A stretch of 35,138 nt of DNA, taken from positions 1-35,138 of the forward strand of contig WQWC01000021.1 in the NCBI GenBank assembly GCA_009785525.1, in the 5' to 3' direction. Positions 1 to 8,034 of this stretch are shown here, one piece after another; the first letter of the stretch is position 1, and every line of letters begins with the position of its first letter. The notes under the pieces are model-generated. The model worked only from the letters and a program-made list of their open reading frames with translations. It did not search any database and was not told where the DNA came from. The translations under genes were made by a program, and so were the position numbers. This DNA is from Oscillospiraceae bacterium (lineage in GTDB: Bacteria > Bacillota > Clostridia > Oscillospirales > Oscillospiraceae).

Positions 1-30
1 GGTTGGTCACCTGAGCTTGCTACCGTTCCC

Positions 31-76
31 GCCTAAATATTTCTTGTATTAGATTATGCCCGCCTTATATTTAGGC
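31..76. repeat. Inverted repeat at left edge
   Basis: GCCTAAATAT (31-40) is the exact reverse complement of ATATTTAGGC (67-76), with a 26-base spacer. It lies upstream of the first gene and may be the end of a feature that begins outside the window. There is no clear U-tract, so I do not call it a terminator. Confidence 0.4.
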
Positions 77-134
77 AGGTCTCTTTGCTTTGCTTATCGT
101 TAATATTGTTTTCATAACAAAAATAAGTTTGTCG

Positions 135-163
135 TTGCAAGTCGAAAGGCTATGTAGTATAGT
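135..163 (+). promoter_or_regulatory. Predicted sigma-A promoter of the E2-like gene
   Basis: A -35 box TTGCAA (135-140) and a -10 box TATAGT (158-163) are separated by 17 bases. Transcription would start near 170, about 20 bases before the preferred start codon at 192. The AGAGAGG ribosome binding site would lie within the transcript. Confidence 0.5.
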
Positions 164-191
164 CAGTATTACATAAGAGAGGATGATCGTA

Positions 192-1064
192 ATGGCATAT
201 AAAAAAAGGCTGGGCGACAGGAAAGACGGCCGCAGACTCAGGACACTTGAACCGTATAACGGACTTATTCCGTTCATAATGAAAGTAAAAAGCGATGCCA
301 GCAATTTCTTCGCGGATTCAATTGAAATCACCGAGGCGGAAAAATTTTTGCGGGCAAAACGTATCGACGGGCAACCGGGATTAGGCCTTCTGCACCTGTT
401 TGTGGCGACGTTTGTCAGAACTGCCTCGCAATATCCGGGCATAAACAGATTCGTTTCGGGGCAGAGAGTTTTCGCCCGGGAGTACGTGGAATTTGTCACG
501 ACAGTCAAGAAAGAAATGCGGATAAACGCGCCTGAAACCTCAATAAAAATCGCGTTTGATCCGCGCGATACGATCGATGATGTATATAACAAATTAAACG
601 CGGAAGTCGCAAAAGTAAAAGACGCCGCGATGACAGACACCGACGACGTCGCGAAAGCGCTTATGAAAATCCCGCGCCTTTTGCTCAAATTCGTAATCTC
701 TTTGCTGACCACGCTTGATTATTTCGGTAAACTGCCTAAGTCGCTTATAAAGGCAAGCCCGTTCCATGGTTCCCTTACGATTTCCGACGTCGGCTCCATT
801 GGCATACCGGTGATCTACCATCATCTGTACAATTTCGGCAACATGCCGCTGTTTATCTCATTCGGCGCGAAGCGGAAGGTGTACGAAACTCAGCCGGACG
901 GAACTGTCATCCAGCGCAAGTACATAGACTTCACCCTGGTCATGGATGAGCGCATCTGCGATGGGTTCTATTTCTCCCAAGCGTTCAAACTGTTCAGAAG
1001 CATCCTGCGCAATCCGCAAGTGCTGGAAACCCCGCCGGAAACCGTTATAGAGGACGTCGAGTAG
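192..1064 (+). CDS. 2-oxoacid dehydrogenase E2-like acyltransferase without lipoyl domain
   Basis: The 290-residue protein resembles the catalytic (CAT-like) domain of 2-oxoacid dehydrogenase E2 components. It has no N-terminal lipoyl or E1/E3-binding domains, and no E1 or E3 gene lies nearby. The C-terminal motif, DERICDG (residues 252-258), sits where E2 enzymes carry DHRxxDG, so the catalytic histidine position is Glu while the Asp-Gly is kept. Stand-alone proteins of this type occur in Clostridia and are usually annotated E2 subunit; their function is, to my knowledge, unknown. I chose ATG 192 over the in-frame ATG 183 because AGAGAGG (176-182) is nine bases from 192. The TAG stop is the first part of a GTAGGG palindromic repeat. 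The fold assignment is fairly sure; the activity is not. Confidence 0.75.
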   Translation: MAYKKRLGDRKDGRRLRTLEPYNGLIPFIMKVKSDASNFFADSIEITEAEKFLRAKRIDGQPGLGLLHLFVATFVRTASQYPGINRFVSGQRVFAREYVEFVTTVKKEMRINAPETSIKIAFDPRDTIDDVYNKLNAEVAKVKDAAMTDTDDVAKALMKIPRLLLKFVISLLTTLDYFGKLPKSLIKASPFHGSLTISDVGSIGIPVIYHHLYNFGNMPLFISFGAKRKVYETQPDGTVIQRKYIDFTLVMDERICDGFYFSQAFKLFRSILRNPQVLETPPETVIEDVE

Positions 1065-1154
1065 GGCAGATTCCATATCCGCCCACCTAATTTAACTTAA
1101 ACCCGACACAGGTGTTAACCAAACACGAAGGGCGGATATAGAATCCGCCCCTAC
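1061..1154. repeat. Palindromic intergenic element, bimodular copy A
   Basis: The element begins GTAGGG (1061-1066) and ends CCCCTAC (1148-1154). Arm 1069-1084 pairs with 1130-1145 at 15 of 16 positions. The right module also folds alone (GGGCGGAT 1130-1137 with ATCCGCCC 1143-1150). It fills the gap between two convergent genes and could act as a transcript-end hairpin. Its first bases contain the stop codon (1062-1064) of the upstream gene. Confidence 0.75.
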
Positions 1155-1165
1155 TTCTGTATACG

Positions 1166-1555
1166 TCACTCTGAGCTTTTATGTCGTCGTTTTTGTTTTA
1201 AATAATGACAAACAAAAGAAATAATTGGCGCTATAAGGCACCAGCCGCATATCCATGCAACAAAAAGCACCGGTCTGCGGGAACGCATCACTTCTTCGTA
1301 TATAGCAAGACTCGGATTAGCAATTTGCTCAATAAATAGATTGAGATTATTCCGGAATGGCGGATAAAAACGAGCCCCGAGACGCGACGCGGCAAACAAT
1401 ATAACGCTCTGGACTAACGGCGCATATAACCAAGTTTTATTGATACGCCGTATCAGCAGAACAATAATGATGTAGGCAACGGCTAAAAAACTGAATAGGT
1501 TAAAAGCAAATGCCATATCAAACTCGGGTAATAGCTGATTAATGCCGAAATCCAC
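1166..1555 (-). CDS. Small membrane protein of unknown function
   Basis: I do not recognise this 129-residue protein. Three hydrophobic stretches suggest membrane segments at about residues 14-36, 44-60 and 95-115, and the C-terminus is basic (KQKRRHKSSE). The GTG start at 1555 has AGGAAAG a few bases upstream. A TATAAT hexamer lies in the AT-rich 50-base gap after purF, so the gene may have its own promoter, although no good -35 box is seen. It lies downstream of purF on the same strand and could also be read through from it. The clean start, ribosome binding site and transmembrane pattern favour a real gene. Confidence 0.6.
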   Translation of the reverse strand: MDFGINQLLPEFDMAFAFNLFSFLAVAYIIIVLLIRRINKTWLYAPLVQSVILFAASRLGARFYPPFRNNLNLFIEQIANPSLAIYEEVMRSRRPVLFVAWICGWCLIAPIISFVCHYLKQKRRHKSSE

Positions 1556-1608
1556 AGCACTTTCCTCGCATTATATAAATTTTAATTTTCTGAACATAAA
1601 CAAAATAC

Positions 1609-2967
1609 CTATTTAACCGGATAATTCTCCGTAAAGCACGCATCGCAGAAGCCGCATTTGGAATCCGGCGCTACAAACTTCAAGCTCTCAAGACTAAGAA
1701 AGCCAAGGCTGTCAGCGCCGATTATCTTGCGCATTTCCTCGGTCGAGTATTTGCAGGCGATTAACTTTTCTTTCGATGGTACGTCCGTGCCGAAATAACA
1801 GGGGCTTATGAATTTCGGGGACGCGACAAGCACGTGTATCTCTTTTGCCCCGGCGTCGCGCAGCCGCCCCGGTATCTGAAAAGTATTGGTGCCGCGGACT
1901 ATCGAATCCTCAACCATTATAACCCGTTTCCCTTCGACTGTGGCACGCAATGGGTTCAGCTTGATTTTGACCGCTTCCTCCCGGCTTGCCTGATTGGGTT
2001 TGATAAACGTCCGCCCGATATAGCGGTTCTTTATGAATCCGTAATTATACGGGATGCCCGATTGAAGAGAATAACCCTTGGCGGCGACAACCCCGGACTC
2101 TGGCACGCCTACCACAACATCGGCATCAATCGGATGCTCACAAGCAAGTTGACGCCCGGCTAGTATCCGTGCCTCATAAACGCTCTGTCCGTCAATTATA
2201 CTGTCGGGGCGGGCAAAATAAATATGCTCGAACATGCACAGGCTGGATTTATCGGTGCAGTTCTCCTTACTGCTGTAGAGTTCCCCATTAAATACCCACA
2301 CGACCTCACCCGGCTCAACATCGCGGACAAAAGTCGCCCCAATAGTGTCTAACGCGCATGTTTCGGAGGCGAAGATATAGGCGTCTCCATTTTTTCCTAT
2401 GCACAGCGGGCGGAATCCCCACGGGTCACGCGCCGCGATGAGTTTACGTGAAGACATGACGACAAGCGAAAATGCGCCCTTGAGCTGTTTCATTGTCTGA
2501 ATAACCGCTTCTTCAACGCTTTTGCAATGTATCCGCGCCTGCGCGATCAGGTATGCTATTATCTCGGCGTCAGTTGTTGTATGGAAAATCGCGCCCTTAT
2601 GCTCATACTCGGTTCTAAGTTCCTGAGAGCCGAGAAGGCTGCCGTTATGCGCGACAGCAAGGGAGCCTTTTATATATTTAAGCGTAAGCGGCTGGGCATT
2701 TTCGCGCCGCGAATCGCTTTCCATGCTGTAATTGACGTGCCCAATTGCCATTGTGCCGTTGAGTTCATCAAGTTTTGATTCGGAAAATACGTCCCCGACA
2801 AGCCCCACATCTTTGTAGACAGAGAGTTCCATATCATTTATTGTGGCGATGCCGCATGCCTCCTGCCCGCGGTGCTGCAGCGCATATAGGCCATAATACG
2901 TACTCCGTGCGCAGCTTCCGCCCCGGTCATAGATTCCGAAAATCCCACACTCTTCATGTATTGCCAT
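1609..2967 (-). CDS. purF: Amidophosphoribosyltransferase PurF
   Basis: PurF catalyses the committed step of purine synthesis: PRPP plus glutamine gives phosphoribosylamine. The N-terminal glutaminase domain starts MAIHEECGIFG; Cys7 should become the N-terminal nucleophile after removal of a six-residue propeptide. The phosphoribosyltransferase half carries the PRPP loop VIMVEDSIVRGTN. Cysteines in ISPCYF, IACKYS and CGFCDAC match the iron-sulfur type known from Bacillus, whose cluster is oxygen-labile. The length (452 residues) is normal. ATG 2967 follows GAGGAG nine bases upstream. No other purine genes are in the window, so this purF is outside a pur operon here. Confidence 0.95.
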   Translation of the reverse strand: MAIHEECGIFGIYDRGGSCARSTYYGLYALQHRGQEACGIATINDMELSVYKDVGLVGDVFSESKLDELNGTMAIGHVNYSMESDSRRENAQPLTLKYIKGSLAVAHNGSLLGSQELRTEYEHKGAIFHTTTDAEIIAYLIAQARIHCKSVEEAVIQTMKQLKGAFSLVVMSSRKLIAARDPWGFRPLCIGKNGDAYIFASETCALDTIGATFVRDVEPGEVVWVFNGELYSSKENCTDKSSLCMFEHIYFARPDSIIDGQSVYEARILAGRQLACEHPIDADVVVGVPESGVVAAKGYSLQSGIPYNYGFIKNRYIGRTFIKPNQASREEAVKIKLNPLRATVEGKRVIMVEDSIVRGTNTFQIPGRLRDAGAKEIHVLVASPKFISPCYFGTDVPSKEKLIACKYSTEEMRKIIGADSLGFLSLESLKFVAPDSKCGFCDACFTENYPVK

Positions 2968-3035
2968 ATCTTTTATCTCCTCATGCCCGTATATATATTT
3001 AAGAAATAACTAACAACTATAACCATAACGCACAC

Positions 3036-3113
3036 TGTAGGAGCCGCCTTTGGCAGTCCGTAGTCTATTGAAAACAAGACGGCCCTTGCGGACGGCCGCA
3101 GGCCGTCTCTACA
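3036..3113. repeat. Palindromic intergenic element, bimodular copy B
   Basis: The element starts TGTAG (3036-3040) and ends CTACA (3109-3113). The right module is a tight hairpin, GACGGCC-GCA-GGCCGTC (3091-3107). It lies between the divergent purF and YetF-like genes and so sits in their shared promoter region. The ends and layout match the copies at 1061-1154 and 24240-24421. Confidence 0.65.
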
Positions 3114-3139
3114 GAGATGGTTCATAAGAGGTTATCACG

Positions 3140-3826
3140 TTGGCTATTTCGATTATCAGAACCTTAATTTTGTACTTTGCCATAGTCGTGTCAATGCGGA
3201 TAATGGGCAAGCGCCAGCTGGGCGAGATGGAACCGGCTGAGTTTGTGGTGGCAGTGCTGATATCAGACTTAGCCGCGCACCCGCTGCAAGATATAGGGTC
3301 ACCGCTTCTATACGGGCTTATCCCTGTTATGATACTTGTGCTGTGTCAGGTGCTTATATCCGGCGGTATGGTGAAAAGCATAAGGTTCCGCTCACTGATA
3401 TGCGGCAAGCCGAGCCTGATTATCGAAAACGGAAAAATCAGTGAACCCGAACTTCGGAAAAACAGAGTCACCTTAGATGAGCTGGCGGAACAACTGCGGA
3501 AAAAGGATATACTTGATATAAGCACGGTAAAATACGCAGTTTTGGAGACCAGCGGCACATTAAGCACGATTCTGTACCCCACCGAGTCCCCGCTTACACC
3601 AAAGCATATGAACATCCAAGCTGACGACGTATGCTATCCCGTAATAGTGATAAATGACGGGCGCGTTCTTGAACGTAATCTCCAAAAACTCGGATTCAAC
3701 CTCAAATGGCTGGAGAAGCAGCTGGACTCGCGAAAGCTTAAAAACGCGGGTGATGTCTATCTTATGACCGCCGATACCTCCGGCAAAGTTTACCTCGCTT
3801 CCAAGGAGGACGCCGCTAACGCATGA
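3140..3826 (+). CDS. DUF421/YetF-family membrane protein
   Basis: This 228-residue protein belongs to the YetF/YrbG (DUF421) family. The N-terminus has hydrophobic segments (about residues 3-20, 34-50 and 57-75) around the family motif MRIMGKRQLGEMEP, followed by a cytosolic alpha/beta domain with the typical CGKPSLIIENGKI strand. The start is TTG 3140, supported by AGAGG (3127-3131) eight bases upstream. The stop overlaps the next start (ATGA, 3823-3826), so the two genes are translationally coupled. YetF-like and DUF4363 proteins commonly co-occur in Firmicutes, where spore-membrane roles have been proposed; the biochemical function is unknown. Confidence 0.88.
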   Translation: MAISIIRTLILYFAIVVSMRIMGKRQLGEMEPAEFVVAVLISDLAAHPLQDIGSPLLYGLIPVMILVLCQVLISGGMVKSIRFRSLICGKPSLIIENGKISEPELRKNRVTLDELAEQLRKKDILDISTVKYAVLETSGTLSTILYPTESPLTPKHMNIQADDVCYPVIVINDGRVLERNLQKLGFNLKWLEKQLDSRKLKNAGDVYLMTADTSGKVYLASKEDAANA

Positions 3827-4206
3827 AAAAAGAGCTTATTTCGCTGTCTATGCTTATTCTGCTGATCTTGGCGTCGATCGTCAACATACATTTTCTGACC
3901 GGTATCAAGGACGCCGTCTCCGGCCTTGTTGAAGAAGCGGACAAGCATATACGCGAGGAAGATTGGGAGCGTGCGCTGGAATCCGCCGAAAAGGCACGCA
4001 AAAAATGGGACAGGCACGATGCATATATCCACATGGTTCTGCGGCAAACGGAAATCGAATCGGTAACGTCATCACTGAACGAACTATCGAAAGAGCTACT
4101 CTCACAATCAAACACGGGCGCGGCAAGCGGTGCGGCCCGCGCCGCCGTTTCACAGCTGAAAAGCATCGCGTCAGTCGAGCGCATAAAGCTGCGGAATATC
4201 TTTTAA
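3823..4206 (+). CDS. DUF4363 family protein
   Basis: The 127-residue protein has one N-terminal hydrophobic segment (residues 6-24), then a charged helical domain rich in E, K and A containing REEDWERALESAEKARKKW, which is typical of DUF4363. It is probably membrane-anchored with the helical part outside. Its ATG overlaps the stop of the YetF-like gene by four bases, so the two are co-translated and probably act together. The function is unknown. Confidence 0.82.
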   Translation: MKKELISLSMLILLILASIVNIHFLTGIKDAVSGLVEEADKHIREEDWERALESAEKARKKWDRHDAYIHMVLRQTEIESVTSSLNELSKELLSQSNTGAASGAARAAVSQLKSIASVERIKLRNIF

Positions 4207-4215
4207 GCTATTGCA

Positions 4216-4235
4216 GGGGCGAACTTCGTTCGCCC
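4216..4235. repeat. Palindromic intergenic element, solo module C
   Basis: GGGCGAAC (4217-4224) and GTTCGCCC (4228-4235) form an eight-pair stem with a TTC loop, preceded by an extra G and followed by GCCCCC. It resembles single modules of the GTAGGG elements elsewhere in the window, although the GTAGGG start is not intact here. Confidence 0.55.
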
Positions 4236-4253
4236 GCCCCCACAACAGATGTT

Positions 4254-4293
4254 TGCGTATAAGGCATGGCGGACACGACACGCCTTATACGCA
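4254..4293 (-). terminator. Hairpin abutting the nrdR stop codon, no U-tract
   Basis: TGCGTATAAGGC (4254-4265) and GCCTTATACGCA (4282-4293) form a perfect 12-pair stem with a 16-base loop. It begins directly after the nrdR stop codon. Neither strand has a U-run after the stem, so it may be a mRNA 3'-end stabiliser or a non-canonical terminator for the convergent genes. Confidence 0.45.
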
Positions 4294-4752
4294 TTAGCTT
4301 CCTTCATGCAACAGCTTGTTCAGCTCGTCCATAAACGTGTTGATGTCTTTAAACTGCCGATAGACAGAAGCAAATCTCACATACGAGACTTCATCGAGGT
4401 CTTTTAGCCTCTTCATTACCATCTCTCCGATGTCGGACGTTTTGACCTCACGCTCCAGCGAGTTTTGCAGTTCAAGCTCAATCTCGTCCGTAACGGCCTC
4501 CAAATCCACCAGCGGAACAGGGCGGTTCGCACACGCACGCAGCATACCATTTAACAGATTTTGCTTATCAAACGTCTGTCTGCTGCCGTCTTTTTTCACA
4601 ACAATCAAGGGGAGCCTCTCCATAATCTCATACGTTGTGAACCGTTTTTGACAGGAAAGACACTCTCTCCGCCGCCTAATTGTCGCGCCTTCCTCAGCGG
4701 GTCGGGAATCTACAACCTTACTTTCAGAAAAACCGCAAAAGGGACATTTCAT
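4294..4752 (-). CDS. nrdR: Transcriptional repressor NrdR
   Basis: NrdR is a zinc-finger, ATP-cone repressor of ribonucleotide reductase genes that senses (d)ATP. The 152-residue protein starts MKCPFC, with the zinc ribbon formed by CPFC and CLSCQKRF, followed by the ATP-cone ([18 protein letters not shown]) and the helical C-terminus. I chose ATG 4752 because a GGAGG lies seven bases upstream and the zinc ribbon begins there; the frame stays open further upstream but without family sequence. Upstream, TTGACT and CACAAT spaced by 17 bases could be the promoter. No ribonucleotide reductase gene is in the window. Confidence 0.95.
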   Translation of the reverse strand: MKCPFCGFSESKVVDSRPAEEGATIRRRRECLSCQKRFTTYEIMERLPLIVVKKDGSRQTFDKQNLLNGMLRACANRPVPLVDLEAVTDEIELELQNSLEREVKTSDIGEMVMKRLKDLDEVSYVRFASVYRQFKDINTFMDELNKLLHEGS

Positions 4753-4863
4753 TTTCACAACCTCCGCCAAAAAGTGATCCCATATCATTGTGTACGAAAA
4801 CGCAAGGATAGTCAAGCATTTTTTGCCTAAAACATTACCAAGTTCGACCGTTTTCACCAAAAT

Positions 4864-5148
4864 TTACCGGCACAACCAATCTTCCGCAATGTCTGAAAGT
4901 GTCACCGGCGTAGCAAAATTTGACGATAAGAGTGATGTAAGCCGGAAAATTTCTGAACTTTGCAGAGTTATATTACGGACGTACGCCTCCTCTCCGCTTT
5001 CTTCTATCGCTATTCCGACGCCATAGCTCTCTACACCTGCGGCCAGCGAGTCGTTTGTGAGTTCATCAATTGTAACTGAATATATCAGCGACAACTTCTC
5101 CCCGCCGTCTGACCTTACTTTCTTTCTACACATTATCATTTTGCGCAT
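4864..5148 (-). CDS. DUF6514 family small protein
   Basis: The 94-residue protein has the DUF6514 pattern: a conserved YGVGIAIEE strand, VRNITLQSSEIFRLTSLL, and the ending TPVTLSDIAEDWL. Proteins of this family are short, soluble and of unknown function in Clostridia. The start ATG 5148 has GAGGAGGG nine bases upstream, a very strong ribosome binding site. It lies about 110 bases upstream of nrdR on the same strand and may be co-transcribed with it. Confidence 0.7.
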   Translation of the reverse strand: MRKMIMCRKKVRSDGGEKLSLIYSVTIDELTNDSLAAGVESYGVGIAIEESGEEAYVRNITLQSSEIFRLTSLLSSNFATPVTLSDIAEDWLCR

Positions 5149-5287
5149 TTTTAAAGACCCTCCTCATCATCTTTCAATTTGCCGTTTGTAACTTATAACC
5201 GATATTATTCCACGTATGTCTCCATATTTCCACAAGTTTTCATCGCGCAATTCGACATTTTTCGACAAAACAGACATAATTTTGCTC

Positions 5288-5330
5288 AAAAAACCGTCAG
5301 CTTGTACATATGTTGTAATCAAGCTGACGG
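5288..5330 (-). terminator. Intrinsic terminator of the comEC-holA-rnmV operon
   Basis: On the minus strand an 11-pair perfect stem (CCGTCAGCTTG, 5330-5320, pairing with 5304-5294) with a 15-base loop is followed at once by six T residues (5293-5288). It lies about 90 bases past the rnmV stop. The rest of the 250-base gap (5149-5416) holds no convincing gene. Confidence 0.85.
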
Positions 5331-5416
5331 TACGCACTATATATCGTTTTTTCGCCGTGAAATATTTTTTAATTTTCTTGCAATTTGATATGAAAACAGA
5401 CGTCACACGAAACCTG

Positions 5417-6013
5417 TCATAGATTTTGTGTGACGTCTAATCCAAAAAATTCATCCCTCGTGTACAGAATATTCAAAACATCCAACAGTCCGTTGGCTGA
5501 AAGTCTTTCAGGCAGTCCGAGGTATTTTGACAGCTCTTGCCTGTTTTTTGCGCTCATCGTCCCGCCGGATAGTCCCTTGGCGTACATATCAGCCTTTGTT
5601 ATGCGCTCTATCGACCCAGCCGCCTGATCCTCATCCTCAAAAGTCGCGCCTGAGCGCTCCAGCGCTTTGATTATAACCTCTTTTGCCATCCCCTCAACGC
5701 CCAGCTTACCCTCTTTCGACGCAGAGGCTTTACGCCGCTCCCGCCCCTTGATATCTGGAATATAAGCCTGCTTGACATTGACGCCGTTCAACAATCCGCG
5801 GAGCCTTCCGCGGATGAAAAAGCCCGCACCGTCGCTGTCTGTCAGGATTATAAGCCCACGCTTTTCCGCAAGTTTTCGCAGTAGCGCGATTTTTTCGCTA
5901 TTAGAAAATATCCCGAATCCTGCCGTCTCGATTATCGTCCCGCCAACGGCTTGTGAGACGGTATTTTTGTCATATCTGCCCTCGACAACAATAACTTCAC
6001 GCACACGTCTCAT
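5417..6013 (-). CDS. rnmV: Ribonuclease M5
   Basis: RNase M5 matures 5S rRNA in Firmicutes by cutting both strands of the precursor helix, aided by ribosomal protein L18. The 198-residue protein opens with a TOPRIM domain: VVEGRYDK carries catalytic Glu11 and LTDSDGAG carries Asp59 and Asp61, followed by FIRGRL. The middle contains the KGRERRKAS segment typical of the family. Its ATG overlaps the holA stop by four bases (6010-6013). It is the last gene before the terminator. In B. subtilis rnmV lies near ksgA; the holA pairing here is different. Confidence 0.95.
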   Translation of the reverse strand: MRRVREVIVVEGRYDKNTVSQAVGGTIIETAGFGIFSNSEKIALLRKLAEKRGLIILTDSDGAGFFIRGRLRGLLNGVNVKQAYIPDIKGRERRKASASKEGKLGVEGMAKEVIIKALERSGATFEDEDQAAGSIERITKADMYAKGLSGGTMSAKNRQELSKYLGLPERLSANGLLDVLNILYTRDEFFGLDVTQNL

Positions 6014-7062
6014 ATCCCACCTCCCCGAGGTCTCGCCACGCTTAAATTGCCAAGTTTTGCAATCAGCTCTGTAATCATAGATTCCTGGTCGGAGCCGCTG
6101 TTTAGTTCATACGCAGTCTCTGCACAAGCTTTCACGGCGGAGCGGCATTCAGCGAGCGTTGTTTTCCGTGCGGTTTCAAACAACGTCTTCGCCTGGAACG
6201 GGAAGCGAATCCCGCACATCTCCATCAGAATTTCGATGCCTTGGCCGTTTTCGATACATATACGCGCCGCTAACAGCTCCCGCATTTTCAGGGAGATGAC
6301 GTATATCAGCCTGTGCGGCGCTTCTTTCATCTGTAACAGTTCGTCAAGAATGACCATGGCATTCTGATAGTCGCGGCGAATAAGCGCATCGGTCAGTTTA
6401 TACGCGACAGCATCCAGCACCGGTGTGACTACAGCGTCTATATCCCAGCGCGTTACCGTCTCCTCTTTCGCGTAAGCCGCTGTTTTTTCAATTTCGCCGC
6501 TGAGGGGTGCCATCAGTCCGCCTGTGATAAACGCTAAATATTCCGCGTCTTTCGCGCTGATTTGCTTGCCCCCGGCCTGAAAATGGCGGATTATCCATTT
6601 TATCAGCTTGCTTTGGTCTTGGATTGCGAATTCAATGACACAGGCGCTTTTTACAATCGCAGAGTTGATCTTCTGCCTGCCGTCCGGCTTATAGGGGACC
6701 GTGTTGTATACGAAGACAACGCACACGTATTCCGGCAGCTGTGAAAATATCTCCAAAAGCCGTTCTCTCTTCTCGTTTTTGAAAATGTCGTAATCATGTA
6801 TCTCTATAAGCGTCCGGTCGGCGAAAGCGGGCAGGGTGTCTATCGCGTGATCCAGATCATCCGGCAATATCGCGCCGTCATAGCGCTTATAGTTAAAGCT
6901 GTCAAGCCCGTCCGGACACAGCGATTGCCGCAGATTTTCGAGCCCGCGTTCCAGCAGATACCGTTCTTCACCGTGGAATATATATAAACTGCCGATCTCC
7001 CCGGCGGTGATTGCCGCAGTAAGTTCGGCATAACCGTCCTTTGCGTTTGTTTTTTTTGCCAT
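6010..7062 (-). CDS. holA: DNA polymerase III delta subunit
   Basis: HolA opens the beta clamp as part of the clamp loader. The 350-residue product fits the family: an AAA+-like N-domain beginning YIFHGEERYLLERGLENL, then PYVCVVFVYN-like core strands, the RHFQAGGKQIS region, and the C-terminal collar with ALIRRDYQNAMVILDELLQMKEAPHRL. I chose ATG 7062 (MAKKTNAK) because AGGAGG is five bases upstream; the frame is open further upstream inside the neighbouring gene. It starts three bases after the kinase gene stop. comEC followed by holA is a conserved order in Firmicutes, here with one extra gene between them. Confidence 0.93.
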   Translation of the reverse strand: MAKKTNAKDGYAELTAAITAGEIGSLYIFHGEERYLLERGLENLRQSLCPDGLDSFNYKRYDGAILPDDLDHAIDTLPAFADRTLIEIHDYDIFKNEKRERLLEIFSQLPEYVCVVFVYNTVPYKPDGRQKINSAIVKSACVIEFAIQDQSKLIKWIIRHFQAGGKQISAKDAEYLAFITGGLMAPLSGEIEKTAAYAKEETVTRWDIDAVVTPVLDAVAYKLTDALIRRDYQNAMVILDELLQMKEAPHRLIYVISLKMRELLAARICIENGQGIEILMEMCGIRFPFQAKTLFETARKTTLAECRSAVKACAETAYELNSGSDQESMITELIAKLGNLSVARPRGGGI

Positions 7063-7064
7063 GA

Positions 7065-8027
7065 TTATCCTCCTGTGGAATATATCTTCCGGATTTCTTC
7101 GATTCCAATCGACAGCCAATCAAGCAGGTCTACCCTTTCAGCATCATCCGGATTTTCCTCGATCAAACGCTGTATATCGACCCAGACATCCTCAATCCGC
7201 CTCCGCAGGGTGTAAAAGCGCAGGAGCTCACGATTGATACGATACCCGCGCCGAGCGGCGGAATATGTTTCAAGCAAAGTCTCCCCATGCGGATGCCATG
7301 CGTGTATGAATAAATCAGCCTCTGTCGGGGCGCGGTGTAAGGTCTCCCAATCCACCAGAACGAGGCGCTCTCCCTGGATAACATTGTTGCCATGGGCATC
7401 CCCGTGACATAGCACAAGCGGTGAATATCCAGTCCGGACTGTGTCGCGCAGACGCAGTGTTTCGCGGATTGCCGCCAGCAGCATCTCAGTGTGTGGATGA
7501 ACAAGATTATACAGCGCGTCATGCTGGCGATTCGTTTTGCTTAAATACTGTTCCAGCTGTTCGCAGAAAGGCAGGGAGATATCTTCTTCAAGTCCGGGCG
7601 TTTCAAAGGGGATTTTGTCGACCTCGTGCAGAACAGCCAGTATTTCAGCCAGTTCCTTTGTCTGTTCATAAGTCATGCCACCTATGCCCGGCATTCTACC
7701 GCGGACGAATATGAACAGTACATACACATCATTGCCGGCTTCGGCTCTATATGCGTTATCCTGTAAAGATGAAACCGGCGTGAGTATGCGCCCGTGCAGA
7801 GATGGCCGGGCTGACAGCCAATTCAACACAGGCATATATGTGTCAATTCGGTCAACCCAAAAGCGTGTTGTCGGCTGGGATTTATCGTATAGCTTCAAGA
7901 AATATTCCGCGCCATTCACGCCCGTCACGTGATACGCCGCCTTCGTTGAAAAGCCACCTTCCACTGGAAGTATGGACTTAACGGCAATTCCGTATTCTAA
8001 TTTCAATAAGAGCGATAAATCATCCAT
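7065..8027 (-). CDS. CotS/aminoglycoside-phosphotransferase-like kinase
   Basis: This 320-residue protein has a protein-kinase-like fold of the APH/choline-kinase/CotS group. VEGGFSTKAAYHV (22-34) is the glycine-rich loop, FLKLYD (43-48) carries the ATP lysine, LCHGDAHGNNVI (206-217) is the catalytic loop with Asp210 and Asn215, and LVLVDWE (222-228) carries the metal-binding Asp226, so the active site looks intact. The substrate could be a small molecule or a spore-coat component; sequence alone does not say. It sits between comEC (seven-base gap) and holA (two-base gap), so it is co-expressed with them. The ribosome binding site is GAGG, five bases from the ATG. Confidence 0.8.
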   Translation of the reverse strand: MDDLSLLLKLEYGIAVKSILPVEGGFSTKAAYHVTGVNGAEYFLKLYDKSQPTTRFWVDRIDTYMPVLNWLSARPSLHGRILTPVSSLQDNAYRAEAGNDVYVLFIFVRGRMPGIGGMTYEQTKELAEILAVLHEVDKIPFETPGLEEDISLPFCEQLEQYLSKTNRQHDALYNLVHPHTEMLLAAIRETLRLRDTVRTGYSPLVLCHGDAHGNNVIQGERLVLVDWETLHRAPTEADLFIHAWHPHGETLLETYSAARRGYRINRELLRFYTLRRRIEDVWVDIQRLIEENPDDAERVDLLDWLSIGIEEIRKIYSTGG

Positions 8028-8034
8028 ATCTTCC

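Noticed and set aside
71-712. Long open frame on the minus strand opposite the E2-like gene
   Set aside because: It overlaps a gene with family motifs, has no recognisable domain of its own and no good ribosome binding site; it is a shadow of the plus-strand gene.
4782-4797. NrdR-box-like sequence upstream of nrdR
   Set aside because: The minus-strand ACACAATGATATGG resembles the NrdR box only at its ends; the central positions do not match and no second box at helical spacing is seen.
5167-5406. 79-codon minus-strand open frame between rnmV and the DUF6514 gene
   Set aside because: It runs straight through the intrinsic terminator at 5288-5330 and has no family resemblance.
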